Source of the DNA: Rhizobium sp. BK251
GTDB lineage: Bacteria; Pseudomonadota; Alphaproteobacteria; Rhizobiales; Rhizobiaceae
Direction: 5' to 3'
DNA length: 64,000 nucleotides
Assembly (NCBI RefSeq): GCF_004345245.1
Contig: NZ_SLUQ01000002.1
Span: forward strand, 606,105 to 670,104
Below the pieces are notes generated by a model that ran no database searches, was not told the origin of the DNA, and was given only the letters and a program-made list of their open reading frames with translations. The stretch's first letter is position 1. Every line of letters starts with the position of its first letter. Below, piece after piece: positions 51,322-60,202 of this stretch. Position numbers and translations under genes: made by a program.

Positions 51322-52095
51322 TCAGTCGCCGTAGACGTCGAAATCGAAGTACTTGTCCTGGATTTCCTTGTACTTGCCGCTGGCGCGGATGGCAGCGATC
51401 GCCGTGTTGAGCTTCTCGCGGAGCGGGTCGCCCTGACGGATGGCGATGCCGGCGCCTTCACCGTTGATTTCCTTGTCGACCGGAAGGGTCGTCAGGATCT
51501 TGCAGCATGCACCGGCTTCGGACTTGACCCATTCCGACAGAACGACGACGTCGTCGATGACGGCGTCGACGCGGCCGCTGGAGATGTCGAGCTTGTACTC
51601 GTCAGCGGTCGGATAGAGCTTCAGTTCGGTGTCGGCGAGGTGCTTTTCGGCATAGTTGGCATGGGTCGTAGACGTCTGAGCGCCGATCGTCTTGCCCTTC
51701 AGGCCTTCGACGTCGGTGATCGTCGAGTCCTTCGGAATGGCGACTGCCGGCGGCGTGTTGTAGTACTTGTTGGAGAAGTCTACGAGCTTCAGGCGCTCAG
51801 GCGTGATCGACATGGACGAAACGATCATGTCGAACTTCTTGGCCTGGAGTGCCGGAATGATGCCGTCCCAGTCAGCGCTGACGAAGCTGCACTCGGCCTT
51901 CATCTCCTCGCAAAGTGCCTTTGCGATATCGATGTCGAAGCCCTGGATGGTGCCGCTCGCGTCGACGAACTCGAAGGGTGGGTAGGTCGAATCCGTGCCG
52001 ATGACATACTTTTCACCGTCGGCCATGGCCGAACCGGCAAAAAGAGACATCGCGGCGATCGAAGCCGCGGCCAGGAAACGTGTGGAATTGCGCAT
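51322..52095 (-). CDS. Basic amino-acid ABC transporter periplasmic binding protein (ArgT/HisJ-like)
   Basis: A 257-residue periplasmic protein. The signal peptide (RFLAAASIAAMSLFAGSAMA) is followed by YVIGTDSTYPPFEFVDASGT, IQGFDIDIAKALCEEM, FVSADWDGIIPALQAKKFDM, IVSSMSITPERLKLVDFSN and the second-domain motifs IGAQTSTTHANYAEKHL and RVDAVIDDVVVLSEW. The Asp/Ser/Thr/Arg ligand residues of the lysine-arginine-ornithine family are present. ATG 52095 has AGAGGA five bases upstream. It is first in the operon, ahead of the two permease genes. Confidence 0.93.
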   Translation of the reverse strand: MRNSTRFLAAASIAAMSLFAGSAMADGEKYVIGTDSTYPPFEFVDASGTIQGFDIDIAKALCEEMKAECSFVSADWDGIIPALQAKKFDMIVSSMSITPERLKLVDFSNKYYNTPPAVAIPKDSTITDVEGLKGKTIGAQTSTTHANYAEKHLADTELKLYPTADEYKLDISSGRVDAVIDDVVVLSEWVKSEAGACCKILTTLPVDKEINGEGAGIAIRQGDPLREKLNTAIAAIRASGKYKEIQDKYFDFDVYGD

Positions 52096-52443
52096 GAGGA
52101 TCCTCTCTGTTGGTGGCCGTCGGATGTTCTTTGTTCTCGCGATCGGCCGAAATGTAGCAAGGCATGGACCAAGCTTGGGGGGATAATCAAACTTTTTTTT
52201 CGCAAAATGCAACAGGAATCGCTGGGAGTAGTGCGGTGCGGCATCTGCACCCGCCCGAAGGCATCAGGCGGAGCAAGGCAAGTGGCGCTCCACAGCCATG
52301 TTCATACCATGTTCATTCCCCCTTCCTAACACTCCCTGACATATCGCCGCGCGTCGGCTTGTGCGCCGATCCGACCATAGAAGCGTCGGGTTTGGCCGCA
52401 AGAACCGCGGCTGCAAGATAGAAACTGAAATGAGGAAACCCGA
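52096..52443. promoter_or_regulatory. Divergent control region, amino-acid ABC operon / OmpA-like gene
   Basis: About 350 bases. It includes an A/T-rich patch (TTTTTTTT at 52192-52199) probably near the ABC operon promoter, and a tandem direct repeat CCATGTTCAT at 52296-52305 and 52307-52316. The repeat period of 11 bases places both halves on one face of the helix, as at OmpR/PhoB-type regulator sites. Confidence 0.45.
52296..52316 (+). repeat. Tandem direct repeat, possible response-regulator site
   Basis: Two exact copies of CCATGTTCAT with an 11-base period, 128 bases before the OmpA-like ATG. The pattern resembles the direct-repeat operators of OmpR/PhoB-family regulators; which regulator, if any, is unknown. 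Confidence 0.45.
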
Positions 52444-54414
52444 ATGGGAATGAAATCGAGACTGTTTGCCAGTGCAGCCTTCCCGCTGCTTTCGCTGTCG
52501 CTGACCTTCCATCCCGCCGCGGTCATGGCGTCGGCAGGAACGGTGGCGGCCGATGGGCAGACGGCCGTCATGCATCATGGCGCGGCTTCCGATGGCGCCT
52601 TCGAGGTCGCGCAGGATGCGGCACCCTCGGAAGAAGAATTGCTGAAACGCCAGAGCGAGCAGGCGCCACAAGCCGAGCCCGAGCAGCCGGCACCCGCGCC
52701 GGAACCCCAGGCGGAGGCACCAGTGGCCGAGCCGCAGGCCGAGGCGCCAGCGCCGGAACCGCAGCCGGAAGCACCCGCCGAGCAACCGCAGGAACAGCCT
52801 GCCCCGGCTGCCGAAGCAGCGCCGGAACCCGCACCGCCTGCTCCGGAACCCGAGGCTGCCGCCCCCGCGCCGGAAGCTCCGGCGCCCGAGCCGGCGCCGC
52901 CTGCCGCGGAACAGTCGGCGCCGCAGGCCGAGCCCCAGCCCGCCGCAGAACAGCCCGCCGGCGGGCAGCCACCACAGGAGGGACAAGCCGCCCCGGCTCC
53001 CGAGGCGGCTCCTCCAGCCAGCGGTGAGCCGGCTCCGGCACAGCCTGCCCAGGGCGGGCAGCCCGCTGATCAGCAGGCACAGCCGGATGGTGGCGCGCCA
53101 TCGCCGCAGACCCCACCCGCCGAACAGCAGGGCAGCGGCAGCGCCGCGCCGGCGCAGGGGGGCGATCCCGTTCCGCAGGGCGTGCCCGCCGAAGGCGGCG
53201 AGCGCGTCGAGCAGCCGATACCGGCGCCGGAGCAGATCACGCCCGAGGAACTCGAGCGCCGCAAAGAGATCGCCGAGGATCCCTCGAAGAGCAGCGAAAC
53301 CGTCATCCTTCCAGTCGAGAATGGCGCAGCCGTGCTCGATAGCGACAAGGAAGCGGAGCGGCGTGGCGGACGAAACGGCCGTGGTGAGCGTGATCGCCAG
53401 CGCTCGCAGGAGCGGGAGGTGAGGGTGCCGACGTCGGATGCCGATGCCCAGGTCGCCCCGCAGGGCCAGCAACGCCCGCCGGTGCGGATCGAGGCTGCGA
53501 CCGGGGAGGAAGGGCGCCGCCTACGCCAGCGTCCCGACTTCACCCGGCCCGAAGGCGCTCGTTTCGGCGAGGCGCGCGACAACCGGGTCATCATGCAGTA
53601 TGGCGACGACGTCTATGTCCGCAGCGACGACGACAGGCGTTTCCTGCGTGACGGCGAGCGGCCGATCTACGAACAGCTTTCGCGCGACCGCTATCGCGAG
53701 ACGATCGACCGGCCGGACGGCTATCGCATCGTGACCGTGCGCAATCGCTACGGCGACATCATCCAGCGTTCACGCATCGACAGCCGCGGGCGCGAGTATG
53801 TGCTCTACTATTCGCCTGAGCTCTATGAGGATCCCGACCGCGATTACTTCCGCGATCCGGCTGAGGACCTGCCGCCGATGCGCCTGCGTATTCCGGTTCG
53901 CGACTACATCATCGACACCAGCAGCGATCCGGACAGGGACTATTACGACTTCCTGAGCCAGCCGCCGGTCGAGCCGGTAGAACGCGTCTACTCGCTGAAC
54001 GAGGTGAAGTACTCGGCCCGCATACGCGACAAGGTCCGCCGCATCGACCTCGACACGGTGACCTTTGCCACGGGAAGTTCCGAGATCCCGATGAGCCAGG
54101 CAAGGACGCTCCGCAAGGTCGCCGATGCGATCAACGAGGTTCTCGAACGCGATCCGAGCGAGACCTTCCTGATCGAGGGGCACACCGATGCGGTGGGATC
54201 GGCACAGAGCAACCTCGTGCTCTCGGACATGCGTGCGGAATCGGTCGCCAACGTACTGACCGACGTCTACGGCATTCCTCCGGAGAACCTTGCGACGCAG
54301 GGCTATGGCGAGCAGTACCTGAAGGTCAACACCGCCGCAGCGGAGCAGGCGAACCGCCGTGTCACCGTCCGCCGCGTCACGGCGCTGGTTCGTCCCGTCG
54401 CAGCCAATCGATGA
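52444..54414 (+). CDS. OmpA-family protein with long Pro/Ala/Glu-rich linker
   Basis: A 656-residue envelope protein. A signal peptide (SAAFPLLSLSLTFHPAAVMA) is followed by an extended low-complexity stretch, roughly residues 60-260, made of Pro, Ala, Glu and Gln (repeats such as PEPQAEAP, APAPEAAPP). Next comes a charged Arg/Asp/Tyr-rich region (350-500) with YGDDVYVRSDDDRRFLRDG-like sequence. The end (about 540-650) is an OmpA domain: VTFATGSSEIPMSQARTL, FLIEGHTDAVGSAQSN and EQANRRVTVRRV. The long linker could span the periplasm. GAGGA lies seven bases before ATG 52444. Its GC-rich repeats create long open frames on the other strand, which are not genes. Confidence 0.88.
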   Translation: MGMKSRLFASAAFPLLSLSLTFHPAAVMASAGTVAADGQTAVMHHGAASDGAFEVAQDAAPSEEELLKRQSEQAPQAEPEQPAPAPEPQAEAPVAEPQAEAPAPEPQPEAPAEQPQEQPAPAAEAAPEPAPPAPEPEAAAPAPEAPAPEPAPPAAEQSAPQAEPQPAAEQPAGGQPPQEGQAAPAPEAAPPASGEPAPAQPAQGGQPADQQAQPDGGAPSPQTPPAEQQGSGSAAPAQGGDPVPQGVPAEGGERVEQPIPAPEQITPEELERRKEIAEDPSKSSETVILPVENGAAVLDSDKEAERRGGRNGRGERDRQRSQEREVRVPTSDADAQVAPQGQQRPPVRIEAATGEEGRRLRQRPDFTRPEGARFGEARDNRVIMQYGDDVYVRSDDDRRFLRDGERPIYEQLSRDRYRETIDRPDGYRIVTVRNRYGDIIQRSRIDSRGREYVLYYSPELYEDPDRDYFRDPAEDLPPMRLRIPVRDYIIDTSSDPDRDYYDFLSQPPVEPVERVYSLNEVKYSARIRDKVRRIDLDTVTFATGSSEIPMSQARTLRKVADAINEVLERDPSETFLIEGHTDAVGSAQSNLVLSDMRAESVANVLTDVYGIPPENLATQGYGEQYLKVNTAAAEQANRRVTVRRVTALVRPVAANR

Positions 54415-54419
54415 AAGCC

Positions 54420-54448
54420 GGGCTCCCTTCCTTGATGGGAGGGAGCTC
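54420..54448. terminator. Hairpin between convergent OmpA-like and mobB genes
   Basis: A 12-bp stem with two G-U pairs (54420-54431 with 54437-54448) and loop TTGAT, five bases after the OmpA-like stop. Downstream U content is poor on both strands (CCTTGCC; GGCTTTC), so termination would be weak or factor-aided. Confidence 0.45.
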
Positions 54449-54471
54449 CCTTGCCACCGCTGGCCGCGAAC

Positions 54472-54987
54472 CTACTTCGCGTCAAGCCCGACGACGCCGG
54501 CGATAAAGTCGGCAATGGCATTGATATCGTTAAGGTCGAAGACCGGCAGACCCGTGTCGTCTACCGGATGGTCGGCGGCGATGGCGACGATGTGCGGATC
54601 CTCCGGCGCAAGCGGATCACGCCTGGCGGCCTCGAGGCGCCGGGCCTCGATCTTCGGGATCGGCTCGCGCTTGTAGCCCTCGATCAGAACGAGATCGCAT
54701 GGGGCGAGGCGGGCAAGGATTTCCTCGAAGGCCGGCTCCGGCTCGCCGCGCAGTTCGTGCATGATCGCATAGCGCGTGCCGGAAACGATCGTCACCTCAT
54801 GGGCACCGGCCTGGCGGTGGCGATAGCTGTCGGCACCGACTTTGTCGATGTCGAAATCGTGGTGGGCATGCTTGATAGTGGAGATGCGGTAGCCGCGGCG
54901 GGTGAATTCCGTAACCAGGCTAACGGCGAGCCCGGTCTTGCCAGAGTTCTTCCATCCCGCAATGCCGAATACCTTGGGTCGCGTCAT
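54472..54987 (-). CDS. mobB: Molybdopterin-guanine dinucleotide biosynthesis protein MobB
   Basis: A 171-residue P-loop GTPase that helps MobA in making the guanine-dinucleotide form of the molybdenum cofactor. Walker A is GIAGWKNSGKTGLAVSL; family motifs include ISTIKHAHHDFDIDKVGADS, YRHRQAGAHEVTIVS and DLVLIEGYKREPIPKIE. It overlaps mobA by four bases (ATGA) and is last in the operon. Confidence 0.95.
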   Translation of the reverse strand: MTRPKVFGIAGWKNSGKTGLAVSLVTEFTRRGYRISTIKHAHHDFDIDKVGADSYRHRQAGAHEVTIVSGTRYAIMHELRGEPEPAFEEILARLAPCDLVLIEGYKREPIPKIEARRLEAARRDPLAPEDPHIVAIAADHPVDDTGLPVFDLNDINAIADFIAGVVGLDAK

Positions 54988-55607
54988 TCAATAACCTCCA
55001 ACCATTTCTCTGCGTCCGCAAGGTCCTGCGGATTGTTGACGTTGAAGAACGGATCGAGTTGACCAAGCCTCGTTTCGATCAAGGGAAATGATACTTCCCT
55101 AACGTCATGACGTAAAAGGAAGTCTCGGACGCGTCGGTTTTCGCCATTTTCGAGCCATGTCGCGAGGTCATCGGCCAACGCGGTGGACCAAAGCCCGAAA
55201 ACGGGATGCTCTCGGCCCTGGCAGGTCGCGATGATGATCGAACGCGAAGCCTGCATATTATTCGATAGCCGACTAATCAAATCGCGTGGAAAAAACGGAC
55301 TATCGATGGGGACGGTGGCCACATGGGACGCCTCTCCACCGGCGGCGTAGCGCATCGCGGCAAGGACGCCGGCGAGGGGGCCAGCCTTTCCGGGAATTTC
55401 ATCCGGGACCAGCGGCAGCGCCTCATGGCCGGGCCGCTCCTCGTCGGCATTGAGTGCCAGGGAGGAGACCTGCGGGGCGAAGCGCGCAACGGCGCGATCG
55501 AGCAGGCTGATGCCGCCAAGCCTGACGAGCGCCTTGTCGGAACCCATACGCCGCGAGCGCCCGCCGGCCAGAATGACCCCTGGTATCGGAGGCGGGTTTG
55601 ATGTCAT
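54984..55607 (-). CDS. mobA: Molybdenum cofactor guanylyltransferase MobA
   Basis: Transfers GMP to Mo-molybdopterin to give MGD. The 207-residue nucleotidyltransferase has VILAGGRSRRMGSDKALVRL (GTP-binding loop), GPLAGVLAAMRYA, VATVPIDSPFFPRDLI (Mg-binding Asp) and the C-terminal FFNVNNPQDLADAEKWL. It is upstream of mobB and 12 bases downstream of the EamA transporter gene. Confidence 0.95.
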   Translation of the reverse strand: MTSNPPPIPGVILAGGRSRRMGSDKALVRLGGISLLDRAVARFAPQVSSLALNADEERPGHEALPLVPDEIPGKAGPLAGVLAAMRYAAGGEASHVATVPIDSPFFPRDLISRLSNNMQASRSIIIATCQGREHPVFGLWSTALADDLATWLENGENRRVRDFLLRHDVREVSFPLIETRLGQLDPFFNVNNPQDLADAEKWLEVIE

Positions 55608-55619
55608 CGGCGATGCTCC

Positions 55620-56531
55620 TCAGACGGTCGCCTTCGCCACCGGTTCCTGTACAACATGCGCGGCGGCGCGGCGCTTGCTTTCCCGATAGAAAGTATAGAG
55701 CCCGGAGCCGATGACAATCGCCGAACCGAGGATCGTCCAGAGATCGGGAACTTCTGCGAAGAACAGCATGCCGAGCAGTGCCGAGAAAATCAGGCTCGTA
55801 TAGCGGAAGGGCGCCACGAACGAGATTTCGCCGGTGCGCATCGCCATGATGACCGACTGATAACCGACGAGCACGAGCACCGAGGCGAGCAGCAGGTGCG
55901 AGAAGGAGGTGAGCGTGACCGGTTGCCAGCCGCCGAGAGGCGCGACGCTGAGCGCACCGAATATGGAGATCGAGATCGCGGTGACGACGGTCACCATGAG
56001 CGAGGGCACCTCCGCCTTTATTCGGCGCGTGGCGAGATCGCGTCCCGCGGTCGCAAACACGCTTGCGACGACGAGCAAAGCGGCCGTCGTGAAGCCTTCG
56101 GGGCCGGGGCGGATAATGATGAGCACGCCGAAGAAGCCGACGATGATCGCCGTCCAGCGACGCCAGCCGACCGGCTCATGAAGGAAGAGAGCGCCGCCCA
56201 GCGTAACTGCCAGCGGAAGCGCCTGCAGGATCGCGGAGGCATTTGCTATCGGCATCATGCCGAGGGCGGTTATATAGGTGATCGCCGCGATGATCTCGCA
56301 GATGATGCGCAGGATGATCATCGGCTGGAGCATGACGCGCCAGGATCGCAGGGCGCCCATGTGCCGCGCGATCAGGTAGACCAAGAGGCTGGTGAAGAGG
56401 CCGCGCAGGAACATGATCTCGCCGGCGTTCATCTGGAAGATCACGGACTTGGAAAGTGCGTCGCTGCAGGAGAAGCCAAACATCGCGAGCGCCATGTAGA
56501 TCGCGCCTTGCGAGTTCTTCGACTGTGCCAT
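55620..56531 (-). CDS. EamA/DMT family transporter
   Basis: A 303-residue inner-membrane protein with ten helices in two EamA repeats (GAIYMALAMFGFSCSDALSK; MNAGEIMFLRGLFTSLLVY; VGWRRWTAIIVGFFGVLIII; FRYTSLIFSALLGMLFF). These drug/metabolite transporters mostly export small metabolites; the substrate is unknown. It lies between moaA and mobA on the same strand, 12 bases before mobA, so it is probably co-transcribed with the cofactor genes. Confidence 0.9.
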   Translation of the reverse strand: MAQSKNSQGAIYMALAMFGFSCSDALSKSVIFQMNAGEIMFLRGLFTSLLVYLIARHMGALRSWRVMLQPMIILRIICEIIAAITYITALGMMPIANASAILQALPLAVTLGGALFLHEPVGWRRWTAIIVGFFGVLIIIRPGPEGFTTAALLVVASVFATAGRDLATRRIKAEVPSLMVTVVTAISISIFGALSVAPLGGWQPVTLTSFSHLLLASVLVLVGYQSVIMAMRTGEISFVAPFRYTSLIFSALLGMLFFAEVPDLWTILGSAIVIGSGLYTFYRESKRRAAAHVVQEPVAKATV

Positions 56532-56654
56532 CTGGTAGAGTTCCGGTTGGTATCGCGCGCCTTCTTAGAGCGGTTCGCGACCAATTGGAATCATTTCCGG
56601 AGGGTTTGAAAAGAAATAGCCGGGGCGTGGCACTATGCGCACGGCGCGCATATG

Positions 56655-57701
56655 TCACCCACCGGTGACGCTCATGTGGCGGGCAACGGCGGGGCGATTG
56701 TGGGTGCGGTCGATGATGAAATCGTGGCCCTTCGGCTTGCGCGTGATCGCCTCATCTATCGCGGCATGAAGGAAGCCATTGTCTTCGGAAGCGCGCAGCG
56801 CCGTCCGCAGGTCTGCGGCGTCGTTTTGCCCGAGGCACATGTAGAGCGTGCCGGTGCAGGTCAGCCTGACGCGGTTGCAGCTTTCGCAGAAATTATGGGT
56901 GAGCGGCGTGATGAAGCCGAGGCGTCCGCCGGTTTCGGAAACCTCGACATAGCGCGCCGGGCCACCGGTCTTGTAGGGAATGTCGGTCAGCGTGAAATCA
57001 CGTTCAAGGTCGGCGCGCAGCTTCGAAAGCGGCAGGTATTTGTCGGTGCGGTCTTCGTCGATCTCGCCCATCGGCATGGTCTCTATGACGGTGAGATCCA
57101 TGCCCCGGCCGTGCGCGAAGCGCATCAGGTCCGGAATTTCCGCCTCGTTGAAGCCCTTGAGCGCGACGGCATTGAGCTTGATCTTCAGGCCGGCCCGCTG
57201 TGCGGCGTCGATGCCTTCCATCACCTTGGCAAGGTCGCCCCATCGCGTAATCGCCCGGAACTTGTCCGGGTCAAGCGTATCGAGAGAAACGTTGATGCGA
57301 CGAACGCCGCAATCGTAGAGCTCTTCGGCGTGGCGGGCGAGCTGTGAGCCATTCGTCGTCACCGTCAGCTCGTCGAGGCCGGAGCCTATCTGTTTCCCGA
57401 GTTCGCGAAACAGGAACATGATGTTCTTGCGCACCAGCGGTTCGCCGCCCGTAAGCCGAATCTTGCGGACACCCTTCGCGATGAAGGCCGAACAGAGGCG
57501 GTTCAGCTCTTCCAGCGTCAGAAGGTCCTTCTTGGGCAGGAAGGTCATGTTCTCGGCCATGCAGTAGGTGCAACGGAAGTCGCAGCGATCGGTCACCGAC
57601 ACGCGCAGATAGGTTACCGCCCGCCCGAACGGGTCGATCATCGGCGCAGCATCCGCGTCGATCGGCGTCGCTCTGCCAATGGAACCGATATTGCTATTCA
57701 C
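56655..57701 (-). CDS. moaA: GTP 3',8-cyclase MoaA
   Basis: Radical-SAM enzyme for the first step of molybdenum-cofactor synthesis (GTP to 3',8-cyclo-GTP). The 348-residue protein has the radical-SAM site CDFRCTYC (C-x3-C-x2-C), [18 protein letters not shown], the second 4Fe-4S site in [19 protein letters not shown] and the C-terminal double Gly (MSVTGG) needed for catalysis. GTG 57701 has GGAGG five to six bases upstream and is preferred over the TTG four codons further up. It heads the moaA - EamA - mobA - mobB row. moaC, moaB, moeA and moaD/E are not in the window. Confidence 0.95.
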   Translation of the reverse strand: MNSNIGSIGRATPIDADAAPMIDPFGRAVTYLRVSVTDRCDFRCTYCMAENMTFLPKKDLLTLEELNRLCSAFIAKGVRKIRLTGGEPLVRKNIMFLFRELGKQIGSGLDELTVTTNGSQLARHAEELYDCGVRRINVSLDTLDPDKFRAITRWGDLAKVMEGIDAAQRAGLKIKLNAVALKGFNEAEIPDLMRFAHGRGMDLTVIETMPMGEIDEDRTDKYLPLSKLRADLERDFTLTDIPYKTGGPARYVEVSETGGRLGFITPLTHNFCESCNRVRLTCTGTLYMCLGQNDAADLRTALRASEDNGFLHAAIDEAITRKPKGHDFIIDRTHNRPAVARHMSVTGG

Positions 57702-57839
57702 GAAGACCTCCAAACCCCTATCTTATGTGTGTATATGTGATTGCAGCGTCAAGGCAAACCACCATCAGATAAGCTAAAATACCCCTTGGTACCGCGTGAG
57801 CAAGGCTCGCGTTTCGGAAAACAGCGGACGGATGCAAAA

Positions 57840-58214
57840 ATGAGCGATATTTGGCCAAGCGAACTTAGAGTTTCCAAGGATCGCCACCGACTCAAAGTCA
57901 CCTTCAACGACGGAGCAAGTTTCGAGCTTCCGGCCGAGATGCTGCGTGTCCTATCGCCGTCGGCCGAGGTGCAAGGTCACGGCCCCGGCCAGAAGGTGAC
58001 CGTGCCTGGCAAGCGCAATGTCGGCATCATATCGATGACACCCACGGGCAATTATGCAGTGCGCATCGGCTTCGACGACATGCACGATACCGGCATCTTC
58101 ACCTGGGTTTACCTGCGGGAACTTGGCGAGCACGGAGGCGAGCTTTTCGCTGCCTATGAAGAGGACCTCAAGGAGAAGGGCATGAGCCGCGATGCCCCAA
58201 CCACCACACGCTGA
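57840..58214 (+). CDS. DUF971 family protein
   Basis: A 124-residue protein of the DUF971 / GBBH-like N-terminal family: IWPSELRVSKDRHRLKVTFN, DGASFELPAEMLRVLSPSAE, VGIISMTPTGNYAVRIGFDD and HDTGIFTWVYLRELGE. It is divergent from moaA, with 138 bases between the starts. The domain is related to Fe-S-associated and hydroxylase N-terminal domains; its role is unknown. The C-terminus may overlap weakly with the LtrA leader. Confidence 0.88.
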   Translation: MSDIWPSELRVSKDRHRLKVTFNDGASFELPAEMLRVLSPSAEVQGHGPGQKVTVPGKRNVGIISMTPTGNYAVRIGFDDMHDTGIFTWVYLRELGEHGGELFAAYEEDLKEKGMSRDAPTTTR

Positions 58215-58248
58215 GCAAGTGAAAATGGCAAAGAAGGGGACGGAATAC

Positions 58249-59439
58249 ATGGAGACGAAGACGAGACGTCACTGGCTACGCGAAAGGGGGAGCTCTGCGG
58301 AGAGCAAGGTCTCCTTCCTCGAGCTGTTCTTTGACCTGGTCTTCGTCTTTTCCGTCTCACAGCTCGCCCATACGCTCGCCGCCCATTTCACCTTTCTTGG
58401 CGCGATCGAGGCAGCCCTGCTCGTCTTCGCCATCTGGTGGGTCTGGATATTCACCGCTTGGGTGACGAACTGGCTTGATCCGGAGAAGATGCCGGTCCGT
58501 TTCATGCTGCTGGTGCTGATGCTTGCGGCGCTCATCATGTCTGCATCCATTCCCGAAGCGTACGCAGAGAAGGGGCTGATTTTCGCAGGCGCCTACGTCT
58601 TCATGCAGGTCGGCCGCTCGCTTTTCACCCTCTTCGCGCTAAAGAAGGCCAACCAATCGAGCCATCTCACCTTCGTGCGCATCAGCTGCTGGCTCATTGT
58701 GTCGGGCGTGTTCTGGATTGCCGGTGGCCTTGCCGAGCACGAGACGCGGATTCTGCTTTGGGCGATCGCCGTGGCTATCGAATATGCGGGCCCCGCCGCC
58801 GGCTTCTGGGTGCCGTCGATAGGCAGATCGAGCGCAGCAGACTGGGATATTTCGGGCGCGCATCTCGCCGAGCGCAGCGCGCTCTTCATCATCATCTGCC
58901 TGGGAGAGACGATCATCGTCTCGGGCCGCACCTTCGCCGAGCTACCCGTGTCGTCGCTGACAAGCGTCGTGTTCGCGATCAGCTTCATCGGCAGCGTTGC
59001 GATGTGGTGGCTCTATTTCCATGCGGGGCACGAGCGCGCGGCGCAGCGCATAGAACATGCGCAGACTCCGGGAAGCCTGGGCCGCCAGGCCTTTACCTAT
59101 GCCCATCTCCCCATTCTTGCCGGCATAATCCTCAACGCAGTGGCCGACGAGTTCACTTTTTCCCACCCGCATAATCCGGTCGATCCGGCGGCCGCGATTG
59201 CCATTCTGGGAGGGCCGGCACTCTTCCTTGCCGGCAATCTGTGGTTCAAAGGCGCGACGAGCCCGAGGCCGCCGCTTTCACATTTCCTCGGTCTGCTCCT
59301 GTTTGTCCTGCTGGCGTTCCTGATTCCGGTACTCGAGCTCTACCAGTTGGCTTTTCTGGCGACGGCCGCGCTTCTGGTCGTGGCACTCTGGGAATATGTA
59401 TCCCTGCGCCGCACGACGGACGTGATTGTTGAGAGCTGA
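58249..59439 (+). CDS. Low temperature requirement protein A (LtrA) family membrane protein
   Basis: A 396-residue membrane protein with about ten helices. LtrA features: SFLELFFDLVFVFSVSQLAH near the N-terminus, WWVWIFTAWVTNWLDPE, HLAERSALFIIICLGETIIV, and the end LYQLAFLATAALLVVALWEY. The family is linked to cold growth in Listeria, but the molecular function is unknown. ATG 58249 (METKTRRHWLRERG) has AAGGGG eight bases upstream; two upstream in-frame ATG codons (58192, 58225) would overlap or abut DUF971 and have weaker sites. Confidence 0.87.
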   Translation: METKTRRHWLRERGSSAESKVSFLELFFDLVFVFSVSQLAHTLAAHFTFLGAIEAALLVFAIWWVWIFTAWVTNWLDPEKMPVRFMLLVLMLAALIMSASIPEAYAEKGLIFAGAYVFMQVGRSLFTLFALKKANQSSHLTFVRISCWLIVSGVFWIAGGLAEHETRILLWAIAVAIEYAGPAAGFWVPSIGRSSAADWDISGAHLAERSALFIIICLGETIIVSGRTFAELPVSSLTSVVFAISFIGSVAMWWLYFHAGHERAAQRIEHAQTPGSLGRQAFTYAHLPILAGIILNAVADEFTFSHPHNPVDPAAAIAILGGPALFLAGNLWFKGATSPRPPLSHFLGLLLFVLLAFLIPVLELYQLAFLATAALLVVALWEYVSLRRTTDVIVES

Positions 59440-59573
59440 GAGCCGCCACGCCTGCCGGCGAAAGGGCCCGACCGCACTGTTGTTGTCCCGGCTATCGTTC
59501 GGGTGTCTGTCATCGTAACGTCATCAAGCGCCTGTACCGGGCGCACTTCATCTTCTGTAAAGGGCCAGAAATT

Positions 59574-60182
59574 ATGCGGCTGATCACATCCGTCGAAGAA
59601 CTCAACGAGCGCTATGGCGGCGTGACCGAAGCGTCCGTCGCCAAGGTGACGAAGACCCTGACGCCGCTCTATCGCCAGATGATCGAAACGTCGCCGTTCA
59701 TGGCGCTGGCGACCGTCGGACCCGAGGGGCTCGATTGCTCACCGCGCGGTGACATAGGCGGCGTCGTCCGGGTGATCGACGAAAAGACGCTCCACCTGCC
59801 TGACTGGCGCGGCAACAACCGGGTCGACTCGCTTGCCAACATCGTGCGCGATCCGCGCATCGCCCTGATGTTCCTTATTCCCGGCTCGAACACGACGATG
59901 CGCATAAACGCCCGTGCGGTCGTTGCGATCGATGACGAGGTGCTCTTGAGCTTCGAGATGGATGGGAAGCATCCGCGCAGCGTCGTAGTGATCACTATCG
60001 ATGAGGTCTATTTCCAGTGCGCCCGCGCCGTCATGCGTGCGGAGCTGTGGAATGCCGACCGGTTCGTGGATCCGTCAAGCCTGCCGACACCCGGCCTGCT
60101 GCTGAAAGCGGCGAAGGAGGACTTCGACCAGGAGACCTACGACCGCGAATGGCAGCAGCGTGCTGCAAAGACCATGTGGTAA
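59574..60182 (+). CDS. PPOX-class FMN-binding flavoprotein (MSMEG_1061/DR2398 type)
   Basis: A 202-residue split-barrel protein of the pyridoxamine-phosphate-oxidase-like group: SPFMALATVGPEGLDCSPRG, LHLPDWRGNNRVDSLANIVR, IALMFLIPGSNTTMRINARA and VYFQCARAVMRAELW. The FMN-phosphate-binding Arg/Asn residues appear conserved. The exact reaction is not known; oxidoreductase or FMN-dependent detoxification roles are described in relatives. It converges on the GGDEF gene, 20 bases apart. Confidence 0.88.
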   Translation: MRLITSVEELNERYGGVTEASVAKVTKTLTPLYRQMIETSPFMALATVGPEGLDCSPRGDIGGVVRVIDEKTLHLPDWRGNNRVDSLANIVRDPRIALMFLIPGSNTTMRINARAVVAIDDEVLLSFEMDGKHPRSVVVITIDEVYFQCARAVMRAELWNADRFVDPSSLPTPGLLLKAAKEDFDQETYDREWQQRAAKTMW

Positions 60183-60202
60183 AGGCGACGCTTCGCGCGG
60201 CG

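Noticed and set aside
52264..53472. A 402-codon minus-strand frame, Gly/Arg/Leu-rich
   Set aside because: It mirrors the Pro/Ala/Glu-rich repeats of the OmpA-like gene and has no start site or motif.
56565..56620. Possible intergenic repeat (AGAGCGGTTCGCGACCAATT region)
   Set aside because: It faintly recalls rhizobial repeats, but no paired structure or second copy is visible here.
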